The notes: generated by a model not told the origin, from the letters alone. Shown: positions 1 through 5,681, numbered from the stretch's first letter. The stretch: 11,364 bases of DNA from Candidatus Peribacter sp. UBA6535 (GCA_002436205.1 DJKT01000045.1:1-11364); one strand, 5' to 3'. A program made the numbers and translations.

Positions 1-1
1 G

Positions 2-217
2 AGTGGCAGTAAGGAGCTTGTTCTTGAACGTGCTCGCCAGTACGAAGACAACCCGTCTGCCACTGTAGTGTGGACGAAGATCACCCCGTATTACGATCTA
101 CTTAGCGACGCAGTGCCCCGCGTATGCGGGGTCCAGGAGCGCACGCTTTGTTCTCTAATCATTTCTTCGTTCACATCAGTGGCAAAGATTTTTGGTTACT
201 TTGTATCTACAAAGTAA
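2..217 (+). CDS. Possible 3' end of an unidentified gene (partial)
   Basis: One frame is open from the window edge (codons from position 2) to a TAA at 215-217, giving about 71 residues. The first half reads like ordinary protein, with charged helical residues followed by Trp, Tyr and Pro. The last third runs through a GC hairpin (116-131) and a perfect 11-bp AT-rich dyad (195-218), so the true coding end could be earlier or the frame could be open by chance. I do not recognise a family. If real, it converges on the minus-strand glycosyltransferase with a 13-nt gap. The upstream part lies outside the window, so no function can be assigned. Confidence 0.35.
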   Translation, partial: SGSKELVLERARQYEDNPSATVVWTKITPYYDLLSDAVPRVCGVQERTLCSLIISSFTSVAKIFGYFVSTK

Positions 218-218
218 C
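195..218. repeat. Perfect 11-bp inverted repeat between convergent ends
   Basis: GTTACTTTGTA (195-205) and TACAAAGTAAC (208-218) are exact reverse complements around a 2-nt TC centre. The dyad lies just before the end of the minus-strand glycosyltransferase gene (stop at 231-233). Neither side is followed by a T-tract, so it is not a textbook intrinsic terminator. It could still form a 3'-end hairpin for transcripts from either direction, or be a member of a dispersed palindromic repeat. Confidence 0.6.
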
Positions 219-230
219 AAAGAGAAAGCT

Positions 231-1328
231 TTACAGCCTTGAAACTGCTTCCTTGATCTGACTCTCAAATCGCTCTTGAGAAAATTCCTGTGCGCGTTTT
301 TTACACTCACTTGGATCAAACTTGGTCGCATCAAACTTTTCTAAAACCCCGATCAGTGACTCGGCACTTTGTTCGTCAAAAAATTCTCCCGTCTGCCCTT
401 CGACAATAGTTTCCAGTGGACCTCCTGCACGGAGGGAAATCACTGGAGTTCCACAAGCCATAGCCTCCAGTGGTGCAATGCCGAAGTCTTCTATGCCGGG
501 GAATATCAATGCCGCGGCATCTGCGTATAAGTCTCCCAGATGATCACGTTCGCAGTACCCGTAGAATTCGATAGTGGGCCCTGCCATGCGCTCGAGCCTT
601 TTTTGATCTGGCCCCTCTCCGATCACGTTTAAGTGGAGACCCAATGCATTGCATGCCTCTATGGCAATGTCGATTCTCTTATATGGTACGAGTGTAGAGA
701 CGATGAGAAAGTAGTCTGGATGTTGCCTGTTTGCACCACCGAATGTTTTACTCATCCAGAAATCATCGATTGGCGGGTAGACGACGTCGCTTTCTCTTCG
801 CCAGTAGAGTTCTATTCTTCTCTGTACGTCCTTCGATGCTGCAAGTACTTTGTCAGCTCTCGCGGCAGCTTCTGCGTCCCACGTTCGGAGTCTGTGGAAT
901 GTTTTTTGGAGATAGTACTTTTTGATTGGTCCCAGCACCCCTTTCGATGAACGTTCGACTACGTCATGCGTTCTGTCCCAGAGGTATCTGGCTGGAGCGT
1001 TGATGTACGTCAGGTGCTTTGGTTTTCCATTGGTGATGATCCCATGAGCAAATGCGGATGAGGTAGAGATCACCAGATCAAATTCAGAGAAGTCCCAAGC
1101 TTCAACGGCTCTTGGCATCTTTTTGAGGTACAAGTGATGGTTGAACCCAAGACGAGGTTTGATAGTACTGGTGCGTACTCTTTCTTTAGGAAACCAGTCT
1201 CCTAGCTTCTTCTCGTCGTAGAGCAATGTGTATATAGGAGCCTCTGGGTACAGATCTGCCAAAATGTGCAGTACCCGTTCGGCACCACCACGCATTGTTA
1301 GGAGTTCATGGACAAGGGCAATCTTCAT
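231..1328 (-). CDS. Glycosyltransferase family 4 (GT-B fold)
   Basis: This 365-residue protein is a cytoplasmic retaining glycosyltransferase that probably adds a sugar, possibly mannose-like, from a nucleotide donor to a cell-surface glycan. The N-terminal Rossmann domain starts with a short beta strand and the glycine loop MRGGAER (residues 12-18). The linker is near 185-205. The donor-binding domain contains LVPYKR (213-218), whose Lys and Arg usually contact the donor diphosphate, and an EX7E motif from E280 to E288 (EDFGIAPLE) followed by ACGTPVI. Length fits the GT4 family. The ATG at 1328 opens directly into the conserved KIALVHELL strand. There is no Shine-Dalgarno, but TATCCT lies 6 nt upstream, suggesting a leaderless transcript. 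It is transcribed away from tRNA-Lys and stands alone rather than in a glycan cluster. The family call is firm; the sugar and acceptor cannot be read from the sequence. Confidence 0.93.
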   Translation of the reverse strand: MKIALVHELLTMRGGAERVLHILADLYPEAPIYTLLYDEKKLGDWFPKERVRTSTIKPRLGFNHHLYLKKMPRAVEAWDFSEFDLVISTSSAFAHGIITNGKPKHLTYINAPARYLWDRTHDVVERSSKGVLGPIKKYYLQKTFHRLRTWDAEAAARADKVLAASKDVQRRIELYWRRESDVVYPPIDDFWMSKTFGGANRQHPDYFLIVSTLVPYKRIDIAIEACNALGLHLNVIGEGPDQKRLERMAGPTIEFYGYCERDHLGDLYADAAALIFPGIEDFGIAPLEAMACGTPVISLRAGGPLETIVEGQTGEFFDEQSAESLIGVLEKFDATKFDPSECKKRAQEFSQERFESQIKEAVSRL

Positions 1329-1334
1329 GTCTAA

Positions 1335-1340
1335 AGGATA
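1335..1340 (-). promoter_or_regulatory. -10-like box of the GT4 gene, leaderless geometry
   Basis: Reading the minus strand, TATCCT (1340 to 1335) is followed by six bases (1334-1329) and then the ATG at 1328. Transcription would therefore begin at or within a base of the start codon. No convincing -35 was found at 16-18 bp. Confidence 0.5.
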
Positions 1341-1372
1341 GCGATTTCTGTTTCGCTTTGCTGTAAATTGCG

Positions 1373-1378
1373 TACAAT
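1373..1378 (+). promoter_or_regulatory. Candidate -10 for tRNA-Lys
   Basis: TACAAT (1373-1378) matches the -10 consensus at 5 of 6 positions and faces the tRNA. The best -35 at 16 bp (TTTCGC, 1351-1356) is weak. The predicted leader of about 59 nt contains a small hairpin, GAGCT-TAG-AGCTC (1394-1406). It lies back-to-back with the glycosyltransferase promoter. Confidence 0.45.
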
Positions 1379-1443
1379 AGAGGTATGGGTCGGGAGCTTA
1401 GAGCTCGGGCCTTCTCCTGTTCCTTCGATAACGTTTGTATTTC

Positions 1444-1518
1444 GGGTTGGTAGCTCAGTGGTAGAGCAGAGGCCTTTTAAGCCTTTGGCCGTGGGTTCGA
1501 TCCCCACCCAACCCACCA
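1444..1518 (+). tRNA. tRNA-Lys (anticodon TTT), CCA encoded
   Basis: The full cloverleaf can be folded by eye. The acceptor GGGTTGG (1444-1450) pairs perfectly with CCAACCC (1508-1514). The D stem is GCTC/GAGC (1453-1456, 1464-1467). The anticodon stem GAGGC/GCCTT includes one G-U pair, and its loop CTTTTAA puts TTT at 34-36. The T stem GTGGG/CCCAC (1491-1495, 1503-1507) encloses TTCGATC. The discriminator is A (1515) and CCA is encoded (1516-1518). It decodes AAA, and AAG by wobble. Confidence 0.97.
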
Positions 1519-1524
1519 CCGTTT

Positions 1525-1555
1525 CGTGAAAGGAAACCTACGGTTTCCTCTCACG
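1525..1555. repeat. Long hairpin just downstream of tRNA-Lys
   Basis: CGTGAAAGGAAACC (1525-1538) pairs with GGTTTCCTCTCACG (1542-1555) around a TAC loop: 14 bp with a single A-C mismatch. No T-run follows, so it is not by itself an intrinsic terminator. It begins 7 nt after the CCA end and could shape the 3' trailer or mark processing. The real terminator is further on (1600-1620). Confidence 0.6.
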
Positions 1556-1599
1556 GGCTCTCCTTCCCTTTGAGCTGAGCCGCTCCAGCGAAAGCAAGC

Positions 1600-1620
1600 T
1601 TCCGCTTCGCGGAATTTTTT
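1600..1620 (+). terminator. Intrinsic terminator for the tRNA-Lys transcript
   Basis: TTCCGC (1600-1605) and GCGGAA (1609-1614) form a 6-bp stem with a TTC loop. Six T residues follow at 1615-1620. It separates the tRNA unit from the GIY-YIG gene, whose start is 24 nt further on. Confidence 0.75.
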
Positions 1621-1631
1621 ATTGGATACGC

Positions 1632-1637
1632 TACACT
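1632..1637 (+). promoter_or_regulatory. -10-like box of the GIY-YIG gene, leaderless geometry
   Basis: TACACT is followed by exactly six bases (1638-1643) and then the GTG start codon at 1644. The same hexamer and spacing occur in front of metG. No -35 can be seen because the region upstream is the terminator. Confidence 0.5.
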
Positions 1638-1643
1638 TCTCAT

Positions 1644-1883
1644 GTGTCACACTTTTTTTATCTCGCACGTTGCTCAGATGATTCTTTGTATGCAGGGACA
1701 TGCGTAGATTTAAAAGAGCGTGAAGCGAAGCATAATGATGGGTCCGGTGCCAAGTACACACGGAGCAGACTACCGATCAAATTTATCTACCACGAAGAAT
1801 TCGAAACACTTGGAGAGGCGCGCAGCAGAGAAGTGCTCGTCAAACGAATGTCGAGAGAGGAGAAAGAGGAACTAGTTGGTTAG
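1644..1883 (+). CDS. GIY-YIG domain protein (UPF0213/YhbQ-like)
   Basis: This 79-residue protein consists only of a GIY-YIG nuclease-type domain. The first strand has FYL (residues 5-7) in place of GIY, and YAG (16-18) in place of YIG. The next helix, DLKEREAKHN (22-31), carries the conserved Arg26 and His30. The characteristic GAKYTR (35-40) follows, then FIYHEEF, and helix EARSREVLVKR with Glu63, the expected metal ligand. Small proteins of this kind are common and the cellular role of most is unclear; a DNA repair or nucleic-acid cleavage role is possible. The start is GTG; the ATG two bases earlier is in another frame. Its 3' end overlaps the convergent iron permease gene by 12 nt. Confidence 0.9.
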   Translation: MSHFFYLARCSDDSLYAGTCVDLKEREAKHNDGSGAKYTRSRLPIKFIYHEEFETLGEARSREVLVKRMSREEKEELVG

Positions 1884-2681
1884 GCGGTTCATTCTTTTCC
1901 ACAGCATTCCGATACCACTCAGATAGACAATGTATGAGATCACCTCGATCAAGCTAGGATTTCCGTTGTATCCAAAGACGCCTTTGAGTAGTCCTCCAAC
2001 TGCGCCTTTTTCATTTAAGAAATGATTAATGTCCCAAACATGTTCAATGACGATAGGTATCAAGCTTGCTTCTTGTAGTTCATGGACGCTGTGAGCAACG
2101 AGTCCCGCTGCAAAGAACATCAGAAGAATTCCAGTGAACTTGAAGAAACGACTGAGACTGAACCACTGCATCATGCCGCGGAAGAGGAGCCATGCGGCAC
2201 CGACGGCCAGTACCATGCCGGCAATAGCACCAAGGTGTACCGATGCATCTTGTGATTGCATGAAGGCAGCCTGTAAGAAGATGACCGTTTCGATTCCTTC
2301 GCGGAGGATGGATGTATAGACCAAGAGAAAAAGACTGATGAGTGCACCTGACTCTAGGTGAAGATGCATCTTTCTTTCTATGCCTTCACACATGTATTTG
2401 CCATGCGAAGCTATCCACACCACCATCCAGGTAATGAGTCCTGCTGCTACGAGCATGGTTACTCCTTCGTAGATCTTCTCTGATCTTCCTTCAAAGCTTC
2501 CTGCAAATTGCAGGATGAGTAGTCCCGCAATAATTGAGGTGGCTACTCCCGCAGCTACTCCTGCCCAGATGATGGGATTATGATGACGGTTTTGTGTTCT
2601 GCTTAAAAATGCCAGCATGATCCCTACAATAAGAGAGGCTTCGAGAGTTTCGCGGAGAGTGATGAGAAGGGCTGCTGCCAT
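1872..2681 (-). CDS. FTR1/EfeU-type iron permease
   Basis: This integral membrane protein probably imports iron across the cytoplasmic membrane. With the start preferred here it has 269 residues and about seven hydrophobic helices. The two REXXE iron-binding motifs that define the family are intact: RETLE (residues 10-14, helix 1) and REGIE (127-131, helix 4). I start it at the internal ATG at 2681 rather than the one at 2717. Family members begin with a short hydrophobic lead into the first REXXE, and TACAAT with a TTTGCA -35 at 17 bp places transcription start between the two ATGs. With the upstream ATG the protein gains 12 polar residues. No EfeO, EfeB or multicopper oxidase partner is nearby, so it may act alone. 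It is divergent from tatD and overlaps the GIY-YIG gene tail-to-tail. Confidence 0.92.
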   Translation of the reverse strand: MAAALLITLRETLEASLIVGIMLAFLSRTQNRHHNPIIWAGVAAGVATSIIAGLLILQFAGSFEGRSEKIYEGVTMLVAAGLITWMVVWIASHGKYMCEGIERKMHLHLESGALISLFLLVYTSILREGIETVIFLQAAFMQSQDASVHLGAIAGMVLAVGAAWLLFRGMMQWFSLSRFFKFTGILLMFFAAGLVAHSVHELQEASLIPIVIEHVWDINHFLNEKGAVGGLLKGVFGYNGNPSLIEVISYIVYLSGIGMLWKRMNRLTN

Positions 2682-2692
2682 AAAGTTGAAGG

Positions 2693-2721
2693 TATTGTAG
2701 TTGGTGTGCTGTATCATGCAA
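2693..2721 (-). promoter_or_regulatory. Promoter of the iron permease gene
   Basis: On the minus strand TTTGCA (4 of 6 to the -35 consensus) is followed after 17 bp by TACAAT (5 of 6), then 12 bases to the ATG at 2681. Predicted transcription start is about 6 nt before that ATG and downstream of the alternative ATG at 2717. It overlaps the tatD promoter on the other strand. Confidence 0.55.
2712..2717 (+). promoter_or_regulatory. -10-like box of tatD
   Basis: TATCAT (5 of 6 to consensus) ends 8 nt before the tatD ATG at 2726, giving a leader of roughly 1-2 nt. TATCAT also precedes the DUF3276 and nrnA genes. No good -35 is seen at normal spacing. Confidence 0.4.
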
Positions 2722-2725
2722 ACAA

Positions 2726-3496
2726 ATGATCGATAGTCACTGTCATCTGGCTGATAAGAAATTTCGGAATGATCTTCCTGACGTTCTTAGGTCTGCCGAA
2801 GACAACGGGGTTGATCGATTTGTGGCGATTGCTGATACTCTGGAGGAAGGAAAAGAGTGTTTAGTGATGGCCGAAAAATATGATCAAATATTTTGTACAA
2901 TGGGAGTGCATCCGCATGCGGCCGACAAATGGAAAGTGGAAAGTGGAAAGCGGATAATTACGGAGGCAGCGCAGCATCCGAAGATGGTTGCTGTCGGAGA
3001 AGTGGGTCTCGATTATCACTACATGAACTCACCTAAGAAAGATCAGATCCGAGCATTTCGAGATCAGATAGAAATTGCCAAAGAGTTAGATTTTCCATTG
3101 GTTGTCCATAATCGCGATTCGATTGATGATCTTCTGGAGATCCTTAGAGATCTGCAGCCCCCGAAGATGGTACTGCATTGCTGTACCGAAAAGTGGGAAG
3201 ATGTATCAGCGCTTATTGATAGGGGATACCTCTTAGGGTTTACGGGGATTGCGACGTATGCAAAGTCAGAAGCTATCAGAGAGACTATTAAAAACTGTCC
3301 ACTGGAACAGATGATGGTCGAAACCGATGCGCCGTACCTTGCCCCCGAAGGGTATAGAGGTAAACGCTGCGAACCGGCTTATGTAGTAGAAGTTGCGAAG
3401 CTTATTGCGCAGATTAAAGGTATATCTCTTGAGGAGGTTGATCGGATTACAACGAGCAATACAGAGGAGTTTTATGGATTATCGATTGCGAAATAG
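2726..3496 (+). CDS. tatD: TatD-family metal-dependent hydrolase (DNase)
   Basis: At 256 residues this is a full-length member of the TatD/YcfH amidohydrolase family. These are TIM-barrel enzymes that use two metal ions, and characterised members show 3'-5' exonuclease activity on DNA. All expected ligands are present: HCH (His5, His7), Glu92 in GEVGLDY, His128 in VVHNRDS, His151 in VLHCC, and Asp201 in ETDAPYL. VHPH (61-64) and the late NTEEFYGL (245-252) are also family signatures. The ATG at 2726 leads straight into MIDSHCHL, the usual N-terminus. In many bacteria tatD sits next to metG; here metG lies about 2.2 kb downstream in the same orientation, separated by a tRNA and the pilin-like operon. 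That placement suggests an insertion between them or shared ancestry of the order, but this is inference. Confidence 0.95.
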   Translation: MIDSHCHLADKKFRNDLPDVLRSAEDNGVDRFVAIADTLEEGKECLVMAEKYDQIFCTMGVHPHAADKWKVESGKRIITEAAQHPKMVAVGEVGLDYHYMNSPKKDQIRAFRDQIEIAKELDFPLVVHNRDSIDDLLEILRDLQPPKMVLHCCTEKWEDVSALIDRGYLLGFTGIATYAKSEAIRETIKNCPLEQMMVETDAPYLAPEGYRGKRCEPAYVVEVAKLIAQIKGISLEEVDRITTSNTEEFYGLSIAK

Positions 3497-3514
3497 AGTG
3501 AATATGACTAGGAT
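3486..3514 (+). promoter_or_regulatory. Promoter of tRNA-Gly inside the tatD 3' end
   Basis: TTGCGA (3486-3491), 17 bp, TAGGAT (3509-3514), each 4 of 6 to consensus. Predicted start is near 3521, six bases before the mature tRNA. The -35 lies within the last tatD codons. Confidence 0.5.
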
Positions 3515-3526
3515 TTGGTGACTCAA

Positions 3527-3603
3527 GCGGATGTAGCTCAGTTGGCTAGAGCGTCGCCTTGCCATGGCGAAGGTCGCGGGTTCGAATCCCGTCATCCGCT
3601 CCA
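3527..3603 (+). tRNA. tRNA-Gly (anticodon GCC), CCA encoded
   Basis: The acceptor GCGGATG (3527-3533) pairs perfectly with CATCCGC (3593-3599). The D stem is GCTC/GAGC. The anticodon stem TCGCC/GGCGA (3554-3558, 3566-3570) has loop TTGCCAT, giving anticodon GCC. The T stem GCGGG/CCCGT (3576-3580, 3588-3592) encloses TTCGAAT. The discriminator is T (3600), the usual bacterial identity for glycine tRNA. CCA (3601-3603) is encoded. It reads GGC and GGT. Confidence 0.97.
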
Positions 3604-3614
3604 TTTGTACAAAT
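3603..3614. repeat. 12-bp perfect palindrome at the tRNA-Gly 3' end
   Basis: ATTTGTACAAAT is self-complementary over 12 bp. It shares its first A with the tRNA's CCA. No T-run follows, so it is not a clear terminator. The rest of the gap to 3736 is AT-rich and holds the operon promoter; I see no gene in it. Confidence 0.5.
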
Positions 3615-3701
3615 ACATAGACTAGATATTGCTATTGATTAGGAAATGTTTCATAACAGTATTATTTTGCTAAGTTGTCTTAACAAATCCAGCCCTAGCA
3701 G

Positions 3702-3730
3702 TCGAATGAACCGCAAATTTCTGGTATAAT
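3702..3730 (+). promoter_or_regulatory. Promoter of the Ser-rich/pilin-like operon
   Basis: A perfect -10, TATAAT (3725-3730), is followed by six bases and the ATG at 3737, so the transcript should be leaderless. TCGAAT (3702-3707) at 17 bp is a weak -35. This is the best promoter in the window and the only clear one for the three genes that follow. Confidence 0.65.
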
Positions 3731-3736
3731 CATCTG

Positions 3737-4702
3737 ATGTATCTACAAAAACACACATTACAAATTGCGGCGATTTCTCTCATATTGGGAGGAGTATTTG
3801 TGATGCTTGGAGGTGAGCGTTTGCCTGCCTATGCACAGAGTGGTGCCTCTTCTCAGACATCATTGTTTAGTTCTACACCCCTTCCCTCATCTGCGAATAG
3901 TTCTGTACCAGCGAGCCAGGTGAGCCATACATCTCGATCGTTCCCATCACTCTCTTTTTCTTCCATCAGTGTTTCTGTGGGTTTCAGTTCTCAGCCAATA
4001 TCTTCTACAATGTCCTTTAGCTCGTTTACGGTACCGAGTTTTTCATTCAGCTCGTTCTCGTTCTCGCAGATGTCTCATTCTTCGGTGTCGATTTCTCAGT
4101 TCTCTCGAAGTTCAGTATCATTCTCCTTTTCTACATCGTTTTCCTTCCAAAGTTCTGCTGTTACTTCTGCCACATCATTAAGTTCAGGAGCTTCTCAAAC
4201 TAGTACGAGTTTTACAGGTAGCAGCGGGGGAACAGGTGGCGGAGGAGGCTTTGGCGGAATTATTGGTGGTGGCGCTGGAACGTTTGGCGGTGGCGGCACG
4301 GTAACTACCGGTGGAGGTGGAGGTGGAAGTGTAGCTAAGCCAAGTGCCGATCCTGCACCGCCGGGCACATGTAAAGTCACAGGAGTCAAAGGGAAGTTTT
4401 TAAAGCGTACTTGTCTGCCACTTATTCAGCCATTGGGAAGTGAGAATAGGCTCGATGTAAAACCCGGAGCACAGACGTTTATCGATTACTTTAACGAAGC
4501 GGTAGATTTACTCCTTACAATTGCCGTTGGGTTTGCAGTACTTTGGATTCTTATTGGTAGCTACTTCATTATGGTATCTGGTTCCGATGGTGGTAAGCGA
4601 TCTACAGGAAAATCTATGATTACGTGGGCACTTATCGGTCTTATTATTGTGAACTTTGCAGGATTCTTCCTACGCACAATGAATAGCATCTTCTTTACCT
4701 AA
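3737..4702 (+). CDS. Exported Ser/Phe-rich stalk protein with C-terminal pilin-like module
   Basis: This 321-residue protein is built from distinct blocks. A signal peptide (residues 1-33) ends in AYA before Gln34. Residues about 36-162 are dominated by Ser with Phe, Val, Ile and Thr, often alternating Ser with a hydrophobic residue (for example SFSFSSFSFS, 101-110). A Gly-rich hinge spans 163-198, then a short Pro stretch. Two Cys (212 and 226) bracket a small basic segment. Two hydrophobic helices follow (about 256-280 and 294-311), separated by the polar loop SGSDGGKRSTGKS. The helix-loop-helix end resembles the VirB2/TrbC or T4SS-pilin-like proteins common in Patescibacteria. I infer a surface stalk or adhesin held in the membrane, or assembled, through the pilin-like end. 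I know of no exact homologue. The next gene starts 1 nt after its stop. Confidence 0.85.
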   Translation: MYLQKHTLQIAAISLILGGVFVMLGGERLPAYAQSGASSQTSLFSSTPLPSSANSSVPASQVSHTSRSFPSLSFSSISVSVGFSSQPISSTMSFSSFTVPSFSFSSFSFSQMSHSSVSISQFSRSSVSFSFSTSFSFQSSAVTSATSLSSGASQTSTSFTGSSGGTGGGGGFGGIIGGGAGTFGGGGTVTTGGGGGGSVAKPSADPAPPGTCKVTGVKGKFLKRTCLPLIQPLGSENRLDVKPGAQTFIDYFNEAVDLLLTIAVGFAVLWILIGSYFIMVSGSDGGKRSTGKSMITWALIGLIIVNFAGFFLRTMNSIFFT

Positions 4703-4703
4703 T

Positions 4704-5267
4704 ATGGAATTCCTCTCTCCCATCATCGACTTGTTTATTCCTCTGGCACATGCATTGGGAGGTCCGTGTGATGGTATTGCCAATTGCGGCATTGGCGTCA
4801 ATCCATTGCCACGATTTGTAACAATAGCTGCGGCAGCCCTCGTAGAGATTGCCTCTGGCCTATCGGTACTCTTTGTAGTGATAGGTGGTGCGTTGATGAT
4901 TATGAATTTTGGGAATGAATCTCAGGCCGATAAAGGAAAAAAGGCAATCATGTTTGCACTGATAGGTTGGGCGATAGCCCTATCTTCTCAGGCCATTATT
5001 TCGTTTGCTGTTGTTCGTGCTGGGACTATAGACCCTTCTGCACCGCATCTTAGTGTTATGCGCGTGGCGGTTGGTTCTATGCTTTTTGTCTTCAATGTAG
5101 TCTTCGCACTCATGATGCTTTTCTATGGATTCAAACTTGTGTTTGCCCGTGGTCAGCAGAGCGAACTGGATTCTGTTAAGAAAGCTGCGATGTGGACTGT
5201 TGTGGGTGCGTTAGCCGTAAATCTTTCCTATGCACTCGTTCGTGCAACTGCTCAACTTGGTTTCTAG
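4704..5267 (+). CDS. Membrane protein with two tandem pilin-like modules
   Basis: This 187-residue protein has a short exported N-terminus, with AHA (15-17) as a likely signal peptidase site, a Cys pair (22, 28), and four hydrophobic segments (about 38-68, 81-105, 118-147, 161-185). The segments form two helix-loop-helix units. The loops read NFGNESQADKGKKAIMFALIG (from residue 68) and ARGQQSELDSVKKAAMWTVVG (from 148). Both have a polar stretch, a Lys pair and then an Ala/Gly-rich helix, as in the flanking proteins. I read this as a fused duplication of the VirB2/TrbC-like module. Its start lies 1 nt after the preceding TAA and its TAG lies 1 nt before the next gene, with no Shine-Dalgarno at either junction, so translation is probably coupled. 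It would sit in the cytoplasmic membrane; a role in a pilus-like or secretion structure is inference. Confidence 0.82.
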   Translation: MEFLSPIIDLFIPLAHALGGPCDGIANCGIGVNPLPRFVTIAAAALVEIASGLSVLFVVIGGALMIMNFGNESQADKGKKAIMFALIGWAIALSSQAIISFAVVRAGTIDPSAPHLSVMRVAVGSMLFVFNVVFALMMLFYGFKLVFARGQQSELDSVKKAAMWTVVGALAVNLSYALVRATAQLGF

Positions 5268-5268
5268 T

Positions 5269-5637
5269 ATGTCATCTTTCCTCACACTTTTCGGCATTGT
5301 AGGCACAGCGCATGCAGCGTCTCCGTATTTTGGATATTACTGCAATGCTCTAGGGACATATTGCGGAGATGGGCGGATGTTTATTATTCACTTGGCCGTA
5401 AGGACGATAGACGTCATTGTCGTTCCGGTTATTGGAGGTTTAGCTGTGGTAGCTGTTCTTTGGGCATCTATTAAGATGATTTCATCCTTTGGAGATGATC
5501 AAGGAAAAGAGGATGCGAAGAAAATCATTATTGGTGCTGTAGTTGGAATCGTGCTCGCTGTAGCGGGAGTTATTATCGTTAACTGGGTCTGTAGAGTCGT
5601 GGAACTTGCGACAGGAGGGGCTGGGCTTTGTGGATAA
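5269..5637 (+). CDS. Small exported pilin-like (VirB2/TrbC-type) membrane protein
   Basis: With the ATG at 5269 this is 122 residues. A signal peptide ends in AHA (14-16). The mature protein begins ASPYFGYYC, with Cys25 and Cys32, and has hydrophobic helices near 48-72 and 86-106 joined by the loop SSFGDDQGKEDAKK. Cys108 and Cys121 lie after the second helix. Two membrane helices with a short charged loop after a cleaved leader is the layout of conjugative (VirB2/TrbC) pilins. I reject an upstream in-frame ATG at 5230: it would put 13 residues inside the previous gene and ahead of a complete signal peptide. This is the last gene of the operon; no strong terminator is visible before metG. Confidence 0.85.
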   Translation: MSSFLTLFGIVGTAHAASPYFGYYCNALGTYCGDGRMFIIHLAVRTIDVIVVPVIGGLAVVAVLWASIKMISSFGDDQGKEDAKKIIIGAVVGIVLAVAGVIIVNWVCRVVELATGGAGLCG

Positions 5638-5652
5638 AATGACAGTTACCAG

Positions 5653-5681
5653 TTAGCAAATTAGTAGTTAGCTTGTACACT
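5653..5681 (+). promoter_or_regulatory. Promoter of metG, leaderless geometry
   Basis: TTAGCA (5653-5658, 4 of 6), 17 bp, TACACT (5676-5681), then six bases to the ATG at 5688. The predicted start coincides with the start codon. The -35 lies inside a stretch of repeated AGTTA units (about 5643-5672). Confidence 0.55.

Noticed and set aside
116..131. CCCCGC-GTAT-GCGGGG hairpin as an intrinsic terminator
   Set aside because: The 6-bp stem is perfect but no T-run follows closely on either strand, and it lies inside the possible partial coding frame.
1331..1761. Minus-strand open frames across tRNA-Lys (proteins with GWVGIEPTAKGL- or GWGSNPRPKA-like ends)
   Set aside because: These are antisense translations of the tRNA; such sequences are common spurious annotations.
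4195..4389. Minus-strand Pro-rich open frame
   Set aside because: It is the mirror of the Gly-rich hinge codons of the plus-strand protein; GGN read backwards gives Pro codons.
5230..5268. Longer N-terminus for the third pilin-like protein
   Set aside because: It would overlap the previous gene and precede a complete signal peptide starting at the ATG at 5269.
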